Source: Desulfuromonas sp. (GTDB lineage Bacteria; Desulfobacterota; Desulfuromonadia; Desulfuromonadales; SZUA-401). From it: a DNA stretch of 14,783 nucleotides. Positions 6,249 through 12,379 of the stretch are shown in pieces. The notes beneath the pieces are model-generated. The model saw only the letters and a program-made list of their open reading frames with translations. It was not told the DNA's origin and did no database searches. The stretch's first letter is position 1; every line of letters starts with the position of its first letter. The translations under genes were made by a program, and so were the position numbers. The stretch spans positions 1 through 14,783 of the forward strand of contig PKUI01000196.1 in the NCBI GenBank assembly GCA_002869605.1, given 5' to 3'.

Positions 6249-6686
6249 ATGACACCGCTTGACACCGCTTTACAGAATCTGCGTGAAAACCCCGACTCGA
6301 ATGAGTCTCGAAACGATTTTTACCGACTTTTTCTCAGCTCGACATTTTATCTGCCGACCTATGACGAGGAGACCGGTGGGGTCTCGGTCAACAAAAACGA
6401 CGAGAAGATGCTCCCCCTGATCATGGAGGCTGAAGGTGAAAACTTCATGATGATTTTCGATCTCGAAGAGCGGGTGGCCGACTGGGCCGAGGAAGGGGTT
6501 CACTGTATCGCCTTGCCCGGGCACGTAATTGTGGAAATGGCGACCGAGGGGCTTCACCTGGCTATGAATGTCGGCACGGAGCAAGCCAAGCAGTTTGTCC
6601 CTGAAGAGATTTCATGGCTCAAAGAGGTTGTTAAGCAGGGTCGTGATGCCGCTGAAGCTGAAGACCAGTCTCAGAAAAAGCAGTAA
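6249..6686 (+). CDS. SseB N-terminal domain family protein
   Basis: This 145-residue cytoplasmic protein is built of one SseB-N-type alpha/beta domain. Visible features are LFLSSTFYLPT near residue 30, a middle acidic segment, FMMIFDLEERVADWAEE and the ALPGHVIVEMATEGLHLAMNVG core, followed by a charged Lys/Glu tail. SseB-type domains occur widely outside type III secretion, in the enhanced-serine-sensitivity protein group, and their role is poorly known; nothing in this window suggests secretion genes. GAAAGG precedes the ATG. Only 7 nt separate its stop from the exonuclease start, so the two are co-transcribed. Confidence 0.82.
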   Translation: MTPLDTALQNLRENPDSNESRNDFYRLFLSSTFYLPTYDEETGGVSVNKNDEKMLPLIMEAEGENFMMIFDLEERVADWAEEGVHCIALPGHVIVEMATEGLHLAMNVGTEQAKQFVPEEISWLKEVVKQGRDAAEAEDQSQKKQ

Positions 6687-6693
6687 GGTTGTG

Positions 6694-7335
6694 ATGCCCC
6701 CCTCTACGAGCCATCAACCGTTTATCGTCCTCGACTTCGAGACCAGTGGCATGTCTCCACAGATGGGCGATCGTGCTATTGAGGTCGGCGCGGTAAGGGT
6801 CGAACGGGGGGAGATCGTTGCGCGCTTTCAAAGCCTGATGAATCCCGGATTTCGTGTCAATGCATTCATTGAGAACTATACCGGGATCAGTAACGAGATG
6901 CTCGCTGAGGCTCCCGGCAACGCCGAGGTCATGTCCCGCTTTGCCGATTTCATCTCGGCAGATGTTCCGCTGGTCGCGCATAATGCAAGTTTCGACAAGC
7001 GTTTTCTCGAGCATGAACTCAGGCAACTCTCCTTGGCGCACTCCAATCCGTTCGGTTGTTCGATGCTTGTTGCGCGACGTATCTACCCTGATGCGCCCAA
7101 TCATAAACTCGGTACCCTGGTCGCGTATAAACAGTTACGGAATGAAGGGGTCTTTCACAGGGCTCTTGCAGATGCGGAAATGACGGCTCACTTGTGGCTA
7201 CAGATGCTCGAGGATCTACGTCAAGGCTATGCCTTTGCTGATATTCCTTTTCAACTCATGTGTGACCTTGCCAAGGTGAAACGAGAATCCGCTGACGGCT
7301 TTTTGCGGCGGATGGCCGAAAACGCCTCCTTTTAG
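6694..7335 (+). CDS. DEDDh 3'-5' exonuclease (DnaQ/epsilon-like)
   Basis: The ATG at 6694, with TAAGG 5-6 nt upstream and just after the previous stop, gives 213 residues; the frame is open further upstream only because it overlaps the SseB-N gene. All DEDDh residues are present: Asp14 and Glu16 in LDFETSG (ExoI), Asp101 in HNASFD (ExoII), and His155 with Asp160 in HRALADAEMT (ExoIII). This is the epsilon-like single-domain exonuclease fold that removes nucleotides from DNA or RNA 3' ends with two metal ions. No polymerase, helicase or UvrC-like endonuclease domain is attached, and no clear clamp-binding motif is seen, so it could be a stand-alone repair or RNA-trimming nuclease rather than the replicative proofreader. 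Confidence 0.9.
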   Translation: MPPSTSHQPFIVLDFETSGMSPQMGDRAIEVGAVRVERGEIVARFQSLMNPGFRVNAFIENYTGISNEMLAEAPGNAEVMSRFADFISADVPLVAHNASFDKRFLEHELRQLSLAHSNPFGCSMLVARRIYPDAPNHKLGTLVAYKQLRNEGVFHRALADAEMTAHLWLQMLEDLRQGYAFADIPFQLMCDLAKVKRESADGFLRRMAENASF

Positions 7336-7420
7336 AGCCGTTACTTCTTACAGACACTGTCCTAAGCCTGTTTGACCTCCATACTTTTCAGTTTTGAAAC
7401 AACATATTGTCAACCATTCT

Positions 7421-7428
7421 GCTATGCT
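7421..7428 (+). promoter_or_regulatory. Extended -10 promoter candidate for the selenoprotein gene
   Basis: TGC-TATGCT ending at 7428 is an extended -10 element; no good -35 lies 16-18 bp upstream. It would start transcription near 7435, about 38 nt ahead of the SelW-like start. A similar TGC-TATACT element precedes the DUF169 gene. Confidence 0.35.
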
Positions 7429-7472
7429 TTGAGTGTCTCCGGTCAAGTACCATCAGCCTTAGGGAGAACATC

Positions 7473-7706
7473 ATGCATATTGATATTGAATATTGTGTGC
7501 AGTGAAACTATAAAGCGACGGCTGCCGGTCTGGCAGAGTTGTTGATTGAACGGTTGAGCGCCGAAATCACTTTGATTCCGTCGAGTGGCGGGGTGTTTGA
7601 GGTGAGCGTTAACGGTCAACTGATCTACTCGAAAAAGGCAAGCGGCGTGTTCCCCGATCAAGAGAAACTGCTTATGCAGATTCAGGAACATGCTACTCCA
7701 TCCTGA
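7473..7706 (+). CDS. SelW/Rdx-type selenoprotein (in-frame UGA read as selenocysteine)
   Basis: This is a 77-residue thioredoxin-fold redox protein of the SelT/SelW/SelH (Rdx) family. The ATG at 7473 follows AGGGAG by 6 nt. Codon 11 is TGA (7503-7505), inside the motif IEYCVQ-U-NYK, that is Cys8-x-x-Sec11, exactly where SelW has its CxxU redox pair. The frame stays open past the TGA to a second TGA at 7704-7706. The downstream residues match the family: GGVFEVSVNGQLIYSKKASG then FPDQEKLL, which parallels the G-FFEV-V-G-LIHSKK core of animal SelW. A SECIS-like hairpin follows the UGA (7516-7541). Sec-containing SelW-like proteins are known in anaerobic deltaproteobacteria. It sits between the exonuclease and LysE genes with its own probable promoter. 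Ordinary gene callers would miss or split it. Confidence 0.93.
7516..7541 (+). promoter_or_regulatory. Bacterial SECIS element
   Basis: Beginning 10 nt after the UGA, CGAC (7516-7519) pairs with GTTG (7538-7541), and CTGCC (7522-7526) pairs with GGCAG (7532-7536) around the loop GGTCT (7527-7531). A GGU(C) apical loop 21 nt after the UGA fits the bacterial SECIS rule and resembles the GGUC loop of E. coli fdhF, which binds SelB. It lies inside the coding sequence. Confidence 0.82.
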
Positions 7707-7773
7707 TTAACGATGTACTCATCCTTTATTTCTGTTTGACTCTATCTTTTCACGCCAGTCATGAGCATCTCTC

Positions 7774-7802
7774 TTGCTGCCTTATGACGGGTTGGTTACA
7801 AT
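7774..7802 (+). promoter_or_regulatory. Sigma-70 promoter abutting the LysE gene
   Basis: TTGCTG (7774-7779) and TACAAT (7797-7802) have an ideal 17-bp spacer. The expected initiation point (about 7809) coincides with the first ATG, implying a leaderless or very short-leader transcript. Confidence 0.6.
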
Positions 7803-7808
7803 CCGCGC

Positions 7809-8438
7809 ATGGATCCATCCATGTCCTCATTTGTGACGTTTCTGACGGTCTATGCCCTGGCGATCATTTCGCCTGGGCCAAACTTCGTGCTTGTTTTCAA
7901 TAGTGCTCTCGGTGAGTCGCGTGAGCAGGGTCTTGCCACCGCCTTTGGTGTCGCTACCGGCAGTCTGCTGTTCGCGCTTTCCGGTCTGTTTGGCCTGTTG
8001 TTTATTTTAACCTCGTGGCCCCCCGTTACAGGCGTTTTGGTTTATGTCGGCGGCGGATACCTTGTCTGGGTCGGGGTGAACATGTTGGCGCAATGTCGCA
8101 GGGGACATTCTCCCCTGATGTCTGGGGACGCCCCAAAATTCGCTGCGGGAGCAGCTTTCCGACGAGGGTTGTTGACCAACCTTTCTAACCCCAAGGCATG
8201 GGCTTTTTATCTGAGCCTCTTTACATTGATGGTGACGCCGGAACTTTCACTATGGGGAAAACTGCTGCTTGCCTTGGCGATGTTCTCGATCTCTTTTACA
8301 TGGTACGCGACTGTTGTTTTGATGATGACATCCGGTGTTTTCCGCGCCAGTCTTTCGAAAATTCAGCCCATCATTCAGGGTGTATTGGGCGGGGTGTTGC
8401 TGGTCCTTGGTGGCCGTTTATTGTTTTCCGATTTTTGA
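7809..8438 (+). CDS. LysE/RhtB family amino-acid exporter
   Basis: This 209-residue inner-membrane protein has about six hydrophobic segments, the standard LysE/RhtB size and topology. Family motifs are SPGPN (21-25) after the first helix, the glycine-rich GVATGSLLFALSGLFGLLF second helix, and LLTNLSNPKAWAFYLSLF (121-138). These carriers export amino acids or related metabolites using the proton gradient; the substrate cannot be read from sequence. ATG at 7809 or at 7821 (MSSFVTF) may be used; neither has a Shine-Dalgarno, and the promoter places the 5' end at or next to the first ATG. It appears to be transcribed alone. Confidence 0.93.
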   Translation: MDPSMSSFVTFLTVYALAIISPGPNFVLVFNSALGESREQGLATAFGVATGSLLFALSGLFGLLFILTSWPPVTGVLVYVGGGYLVWVGVNMLAQCRRGHSPLMSGDAPKFAAGAAFRRGLLTNLSNPKAWAFYLSLFTLMVTPELSLWGKLLLALAMFSISFTWYATVVLMMTSGVFRASLSKIQPIIQGVLGGVLLVLGGRLLFSDF

Positions 8439-8478
8439 GAGGCTGTTCTGCCTTGTCCCTGCAGTGCTTAAAACATCC

Positions 8479-8508
8479 TTGAGTTTCTTTTGCAGAGTTT
8501 TGTATAAA
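8479..8508 (+). promoter_or_regulatory. Candidate sigma-70 promoter of the 8534-9838 gene trio
   Basis: TTGAGT (8479-8484) and TATAAA (8503-8508) are 18 bp apart. Initiation near 8515 leaves a leader of about 20 nt containing GGGGAGA before the ATG at 8534. Confidence 0.6.
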
Positions 8509-8533
8509 GGGTTTTGAGAGTAGGGGAGAACGG

Positions 8534-8866
8534 ATGCATTTTAGTTACCAACCGACCAGGTCGTTCAGTGCCAAGCTTAATCATATTGAAAAAGTTGGCC
8601 CACCGTTTTTTCGACGTATTCGCAATGTGATCGAAAGGGTTCTCTGTAATCCGAGGGTCGCTGATGGTCGTATGCGTGGTCTACACCATAGCCGTTTCAA
8701 GAAATATATCGGGCGTAGCGGCTACCGTCTGATTTATGAATGGTGTGAATTGTGCCGTAAAAAAGATCTGGCCAAAGAGCATCGTTGTGACAACTGCCAT
8801 CAGTTGCCAGATCACAGCGTGGTTTTTTTTGACATTTACCACAAAAATGAAGCCTCACACCTTTAA
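8534..8866 (+). CDS. RelE/ParE-fold-like protein with two CxxC pairs
   Basis: At 110 residues, the segments LHHSRFKKYIGRSGYRLIYEW (about 50-70) and VVFFDIYHKNEA (96-107) are the central beta strands and K/R-rich end of a RelE/ParE-type RNase toxin fold. Between them is an unusual insert with CELC (Cys71, Cys74) and CDNC (Cys85, Cys88), laid out like a small zinc-binding knuckle. The basic N-terminal helix region (FFRRIRNVIERVL) also fits the family. No antitoxin-like gene (short DNA-binding or acidic protein) is adjacent; the next gene is only 12 nt downstream but does not look like one. It may therefore be a toxin-derived housekeeping RNase or RNA-binding protein. GGGGAGA precedes the ATG at 4 nt. 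Confidence 0.65.
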   Translation: MHFSYQPTRSFSAKLNHIEKVGPPFFRRIRNVIERVLCNPRVADGRMRGLHHSRFKKYIGRSGYRLIYEWCELCRKKDLAKEHRCDNCHQLPDHSVVFFDIYHKNEASHL

Positions 8867-8878
8867 CGGAGAAACGCT

Positions 8879-9511
8879 ATGGGTTGTAGTTCCAGTTGCA
8901 GCAGCGGATGTTCGACCACCTTGCCGTGCCCTTGTCCGGCCCAGGGGAATCCGGCTATCGATTCACTGGAAAAACTGATCAATTGCTACTGGCAGAACCA
9001 TCAGCAGCTTTCAGTGGAAGAGACATGGTATGGAAGCCTTGGTTCTCTTGAGTTGGCAATCAACGAGGCGGCTTTGGCTTTGGCGGATGAAAATGTCGAC
9101 CTTGATCATGTTCCGGATCGGATTCCATTGACGGAACTGGCGACAGCAAAGCACCGGTTGCTTGAGGTCGGGCACGACATGGCTTCTGCTGCTGATTTTG
9201 AGGTTCTTTTTGGTTTGGTTCGTGACGCTCTGGAGGGACTTGCGGGTATTAGTCAGGAGTTGGTCTTTATGACCGCTTTGCGTATCGGCATGCAGGCCGG
9301 GCTGGCGCCGCAGCAGATTTACCTGCATGACGACGTGCGGGATGGAGCTGCAATCCTGGTTGAAATAGAGGATAGTTTGGCTACGCTTGAACGGTCTCAA
9401 TTGCCCGTTATTTTTCAGCACCCCGACTTGCCGTCAGCTGTGGTTCAGGGTTGTCTGTCACGTTGTCGTCACCAATTGCAATGGCTCAAGCGGGTTGGTC
9501 AACTTACTTAA
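8879..9511 (+). CDS. Protein with cysteine-rich N-terminus, unknown function
   Basis: This encodes 210 residues. The first 20 hold six cysteines or nearly so: GCSSSCSSGCSTTLPCPCP gives Cys3, 7, 11, 17 and 19, in a Ser/Gly/Pro setting that is not a signal peptide and could chelate a metal or an Fe-S cluster. The rest (about 25-210) is an all-alpha, acidic domain rich in Leu/Ala/Glu, with a late Cys-x3-Cys (CLSRC, near residue 194). I recognise no family. GGAG lies 7 nt before the ATG. It is 12 nt after the RelE-like gene and 15 nt before the rhodanese gene, so the three form an operon; a thiol, sulfur or metal-related task is a guess from cysteines plus the rhodanese neighbour. Confidence 0.75.
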   Translation: MGCSSSCSSGCSTTLPCPCPAQGNPAIDSLEKLINCYWQNHQQLSVEETWYGSLGSLELAINEAALALADENVDLDHVPDRIPLTELATAKHRLLEVGHDMASAADFEVLFGLVRDALEGLAGISQELVFMTALRIGMQAGLAPQQIYLHDDVRDGAAILVEIEDSLATLERSQLPVIFQHPDLPSAVVQGCLSRCRHQLQWLKRVGQLT

Positions 9512-9526
9512 GATCGAGAAGGCGGG

Positions 9527-9838
9527 ATGATGGAAGGCAAACGGCTCGCACAATTACTCAAACAGAACAAGGCTCCGCAGGTTATCGATGTACGTAGCGG
9601 GTTCGAGTATCGCAGCGGACATATCCCGGGAGCCATCCATCTGCCGCTGTTCAAACTGCTGTTTCGCCTCGCTCGTCCCCCTGTGGATGTCTCGGCGGAA
9701 TACGTTATCGTATGCGAACATGGACCTAGGGCGCAGATGGTGCAGGGTTTTTTGGCGCGCAAAGGTTTTACCAATCTTCAACTCCTCAGCGGGCACATGT
9801 CGGCCTGGCGTTCCCGCGGCTACCCGCTTGAACAATAA
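9527..9838 (+). CDS. Single-domain rhodanese-like sulfurtransferase
   Basis: This 103-residue cytoplasmic protein consists of one rhodanese domain of the GlpE/PspE size class. The VIDVRSGFEYRSGHIPGAIHLP motif (19-40) is the standard N-terminal signature, and the active-site loop is CEHGPRA with Cys63 as the persulfide carrier. LSGHMSAWRSRGYPL closes the domain. It would move sulfane sulfur between a donor (such as thiosulfate or a Cys desulfurase) and an acceptor; the donor is not identified. Two consecutive ATG codons (9527, 9530) are possible, with AAGGCGGG just upstream. It ends the trio begun at 8534. Confidence 0.92.
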   Translation: MMEGKRLAQLLKQNKAPQVIDVRSGFEYRSGHIPGAIHLPLFKLLFRLARPPVDVSAEYVIVCEHGPRAQMVQGFLARKGFTNLQLLSGHMSAWRSRGYPLEQ

Positions 9839-10047
9839 CCTCCACTCCGCTTTATGACGCCTTGTCTGCCCCTCTCGGTGTTTTCGTTGCGCATGCCAGG
9901 AAATTACTAGAGTTTTCTCTCCTGCATGACAGATCGATCAAGCCTCCTGCTGCTGCAGGGTCGTGTAGCTGTTTCCACTGCCGTTTGATTGCCCCGCCAA
10001 TCGTCAAGATCCCTGCTTCGTCCCGTGAGCATCCGTCCAGATAACTC

Positions 10048-10056
10048 TGCTATACT
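10048..10056 (+). promoter_or_regulatory. Extended -10 promoter candidate of the DUF169 gene
   Basis: TGC-TATACT (10048-10056) is a strong extended -10 element; the -35 region is poor. Initiation near 10063 gives a short leader with GAGGAG before the ATG at 10087. The rest of the 9839-10086 gap shows no gene or terminator. Confidence 0.5.
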
Positions 10057-10086
10057 GTGCTTCAATCTTTTCAGTGAGGAGCCGCC

Positions 10087-10845
10087 ATGCAGCTGTTGCT
10101 TGAAAGTATTCGTGAGACCGTTAATCCTGCCAGTCAGATCGTTGGTGTTAATCTCGTCGAGGACGCATCGACCATAACCGACTGTAAGGTTCGTGTTCGA
10201 GGTAAGCGTCTGGCTGTCTGCCAGCAGATTGCCTATAGCCGATTCTATGGTTGGTCGACCTGGTGCGATGCGCAGACCAGCCACTGTGTCCTTGGTGCCA
10301 GTAACTGCGGCCTGATTGCGGTTCCACAGCGCGTTGCCAGTGGTGCGGTCAATCAGGGTGTCTATCAGGCCGATCAGTCTGCTGCTGTTGCTATGCAGGA
10401 GAAGATGCCCCGGGTCCCCCAGAGGTTTCAAGGTGTGTTGACGTATCCGTTATCACGCACACCGGCGGGGGTCTCTCCGGACCTGGCGGTAGTCTATGTC
10501 AACACGGCACAGGCGATGAGGTTCGTGCAGGCTTTTCTTTATCATCAGGGGGGGGAGTTTGTCATGCGTAGCTCAGGGGATGCCGGGGTATGCGCACGCG
10601 GCGTTGCCCAGGTTTACCTGGAGGGGCAGCCGACAATTGAAATCCCCTGTCTGGGGGACCGTCGTTTTGCTCTGGCCCAGGATCACGAGTTGATCGTCGG
10701 CATCCCGCGAACATGGTTCGATCGAGTGGCCGAGGGGTTGCGTAAAACGCACAAGGCCGGTATCCGTTACCCCGTACCGTACCAGATCCCGGAATCGTGC
10801 GAACTCCCGGAGACATTCACGACCGCCCCGGATGACTGCTGCTAA
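10087..10845 (+). CDS. DUF169 family protein
   Basis: This 252-residue cytoplasmic protein matches the DUF169 (COG2043) family: PDLAVVYVNTAQAMRFVQA (131-149), SGDAGVCARGVA, IEIPCLGDRRFALAQDHEL (184-202) and the closing EGLRKTHKAGIRYPVPYQ (216-233). It has ten cysteines (33, 45, 60, 67, 74, 169, 188, 238, 251, 252), several at conserved family positions, and ends in Asp-Asp-Cys-Cys, which hints at metal or redox chemistry. DUF169 proteins are common in anaerobes, but no function is established. GAGGAG lies 5 nt before the ATG. The hemolysin III gene starts 12 nt downstream. Confidence 0.88.
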   Translation: MQLLLESIRETVNPASQIVGVNLVEDASTITDCKVRVRGKRLAVCQQIAYSRFYGWSTWCDAQTSHCVLGASNCGLIAVPQRVASGAVNQGVYQADQSAAVAMQEKMPRVPQRFQGVLTYPLSRTPAGVSPDLAVVYVNTAQAMRFVQAFLYHQGGEFVMRSSGDAGVCARGVAQVYLEGQPTIEIPCLGDRRFALAQDHELIVGIPRTWFDRVAEGLRKTHKAGIRYPVPYQIPESCELPETFTTAPDDCC

Positions 10846-10857
10846 TGGTTTAAGGGT

Positions 10858-11547
10858 ATGACGTATCACTTGGTTGCTTACACGGCAAGGGAAGAACTGG
10901 CCAATCGATTGACGCACGGTCTGGCGGTACTGCTGTCAGTGCCGGGGCTGGTTTTAATGGTGGTCGCGGCTGCTGAGACGAAAGACCCGTACCGCATAGT
11001 AAGTACGAGCATATTCACCTTGGCGTTACTCCTGTTTTTTTGCATATCCACGCTCTATCATACATTTACTCGACCCGCAGTGCGCTATGTCTTTCGTGTC
11101 CTTGATCATGCCGGAATTTTTGTCGTTATTGCCGGGACCTATACACCTTTCACCTTGGTGACGTTGCGTCACGGACACGGTTGGCTGTTGTTTGGTGTGG
11201 TGTGGGGCCTGGCGGTTGTGGGGATGATTTTCAAGACGTTCATGACGCATCGTCTACGTATCCTGGCCCCTTGTCTTTACCTCTGCTTAGGTTGGTTGGT
11301 GGTGCTTGACCTGAAGGATCTGATGACGACTCTTGCTCCGGGAGGGTTTTGGCTCTTGTTGTCAGGAGGGGTTATCTACAGTCTGGGGCTGATTTTTTAT
11401 GCCATAGACAAGATCCCATATAACCATGCTATCTGGCACCTGTTTGTCGTAGCCGGGGCTGTCTGCCATTACCTGGCAGTCTATAACTATGTCATTCCGT
11501 TAAGGGTATCTTGGGTCGGCTTGCCGGTATTCACGCTCGCCACATGA
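10858..11547 (+). CDS. Hemolysin III / TrhA family membrane protein
   Basis: This 229-residue inner-membrane protein has seven hydrophobic helices, of the PAQR/hemolysin III superfamily. Family motifs are EELANRLTHG (12-21), STLYHTF with His68, LDHAGIFVVIAGTYTPFTL (82-100) and HAIWHLFVVAGAVCHYLAVY (190-209). His68, His190 and His194 are the likely metal ligands, as in the PAQR zinc site. TrhA has been linked to membrane-energetics homeostasis; the hemolysin name is historical and does not imply virulence. TAAGGG sits directly before the ATG. It lies 12 nt behind the DUF169 gene and probably shares its transcript. Confidence 0.92.
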   Translation: MTYHLVAYTAREELANRLTHGLAVLLSVPGLVLMVVAAAETKDPYRIVSTSIFTLALLLFFCISTLYHTFTRPAVRYVFRVLDHAGIFVVIAGTYTPFTLVTLRHGHGWLLFGVVWGLAVVGMIFKTFMTHRLRILAPCLYLCLGWLVVLDLKDLMTTLAPGGFWLLLSGGVIYSLGLIFYAIDKIPYNHAIWHLFVVAGAVCHYLAVYNYVIPLRVSWVGLPVFTLAT

Positions 11548-11596
11548 GGTTAAACGTGTTAGCGTATCGCAAGCAGGTTTAAATCCATCATAAGGT

Positions 11597-12208
11597 ATGC
11601 GTTTAAAGATGTTGAGCACTGATGAACAACAGCAGTTGGGCCGTCTCCTAGAGTTCGCGCTCGATCGACAGCAAGCCTTCAATCTGGTGCAGCTGGAAGG
11701 TTTTTTGTTTGGTATCGCCATGACCCCCGATACGTTTGTTCCGAGTGAGTGGTTTGAGGCGATCTTTGGTGAGGCCGGCGCCGAGTTCCCCGATCAGGAG
11801 ATTGCGGATAGCTTGCTGGTCGATCTGGCGCGAGTGCTCGAGCGCTTTCATCGCTTGTATGGGGAGGGCGCATTGAACTTTCCGGTGTTGTTGACCGAGC
11901 CAGACAAGCAAACCCTTGCCAAGTTGAGTGACTGGGCCGTCGGCTTTGATCGTGCGTTGGCCACCCGTGCAGAATTGTGGATGCCTGACGAGGTTCTCGA
12001 AAAGGGTATTTTTACTGATGAAGAAGATGCCCTGATGAGTAGCCTGATGATTGTACTCGGGGTCGCTTACCCCGATAGAATCTGCGAAGTGTTTGAGCTC
12101 GAGAGCGAGGAACAGGGCCAGGAAGCATGGGTGACTCTCGCCGGGCAACTTCCCCTGGCGGTGGCTCATTTGCAAGGTCACGCACGCCAGCTCGACTCGC
12201 AGGCATAA
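11597..12208 (+). CDS. YgfB/YecA (UPF0149) family protein
   Basis: This 203-residue acidic cytoplasmic protein is alpha-helical throughout. The block VQLEGFLFGIAMTPDTFVPSEW (residues 31-52) is the UPF0149 signature, where a small domain gates LEGFLxG and TP...W. It resembles YgfB in lacking the C-terminal SEC-C zinc motif of YecA. The helical remainder (FHRLYGEGALNFPVLL, LSDWAVGFDRAL, MSSLMIVLGVAYPDRI) fits the family. Molecular function is undefined. AAGG lies only 1 nt before the first ATG, so the second ATG (11609) is a possible alternative start. About 50 nt separate it from the hemolysin III gene. Confidence 0.8.
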   Translation: MRLKMLSTDEQQQLGRLLEFALDRQQAFNLVQLEGFLFGIAMTPDTFVPSEWFEAIFGEAGAEFPDQEIADSLLVDLARVLERFHRLYGEGALNFPVLLTEPDKQTLAKLSDWAVGFDRALATRAELWMPDEVLEKGIFTDEEDALMSSLMIVLGVAYPDRICEVFELESEEQGQEAWVTLAGQLPLAVAHLQGHARQLDSQA

Positions 12209-12253
12209 GAGGCACCTAAAGTGCTGCGGGGGGAAAATGCCCGGGACAGCTAT

Positions 12254-12277
12254 GCTGCCGTTTTCAGGCTTTTTTTT
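12254..12277 (+). terminator. Weak terminator candidate after the YgfB-like gene
   Basis: GCTG/CAGGC form a short imperfect stem (12254-12269) followed directly by eight T residues (12270-12277). Upstream, GCTGCGGG (about 12222-12229) can pair with CCCG...CAGC (to about 12250). Together they probably end the preceding transcript, though the final stem is short. Confidence 0.4.
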
Positions 12278-12278
12278 C

Positions 12279-12308
12279 TTGCACAGTTATCATTACGTAT
12301 GGTAAGAC
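12279..12308 (+). promoter_or_regulatory. Candidate promoter of the rimP-nusA-infB operon
   Basis: TTGCAC (12279-12284) and TAAGAC (12303-12308) are 18 bp apart, and the -10 is preceded by TGG. This is a modest match. Initiation near 12315 would place the 12333-12361 terminator inside a ~65-nt leader. Confidence 0.35.
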
Positions 12309-12326
12309 TAGCGCCGTAAAATTTGT

Positions 12327-12361
12327 TCACTCAAAAGTGAGCTTCTCAGCTCACTTTTTTT
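12327..12361 (+). terminator. Strong leader terminator with competing stem (possible attenuator) before rimP
   Basis: AAAAGTGAGCT (12333-12343) pairs perfectly with AGCTCACTTTT (12348-12358) around the tetraloop TCTC, and T continues to 12361. Just upstream, TCACT (12327-12331) can instead pair with AGTGA (12336-12340), which would break the terminator. Segments 1:2 versus 2:3 are therefore exclusive, the layout of an attenuator. It could equally be just the end of the upstream operon. Confidence 0.8.
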
Positions 12362-12379
12362 ATTTGTTTTTCCGGAAAT

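Noticed and set aside
6249..6686. Part of a type III secretion locus because of the SseB-like domain
   Set aside because: No secretion apparatus genes are in the window, and SseB-N domains are widespread outside such systems.
7443..7691. Open frame of 82 codons on the minus strand over the selenoprotein gene
   Set aside because: It has no ribosome-binding site or family match and is the reverse shadow of the plus-strand Sec-containing frame, whose conservation is clear.
7473..7706. Reading the SelW-like gene as a pseudogene with a nonsense mutation
   Set aside because: The stop falls exactly on the Sec position of the CxxU motif, and a SECIS-type hairpin follows at the proper distance.
8534..9511. 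Classical toxin-antitoxin pair formed by the RelE-like gene and the next gene
   Set aside because: The second protein is 210 residues with a cysteine-rich N-terminus and no DNA-binding or antitoxin features.
10858..11547. Virulence hemolysin
   Set aside because: The sequence is the PAQR/TrhA membrane family; the hemolysin III label is historical.
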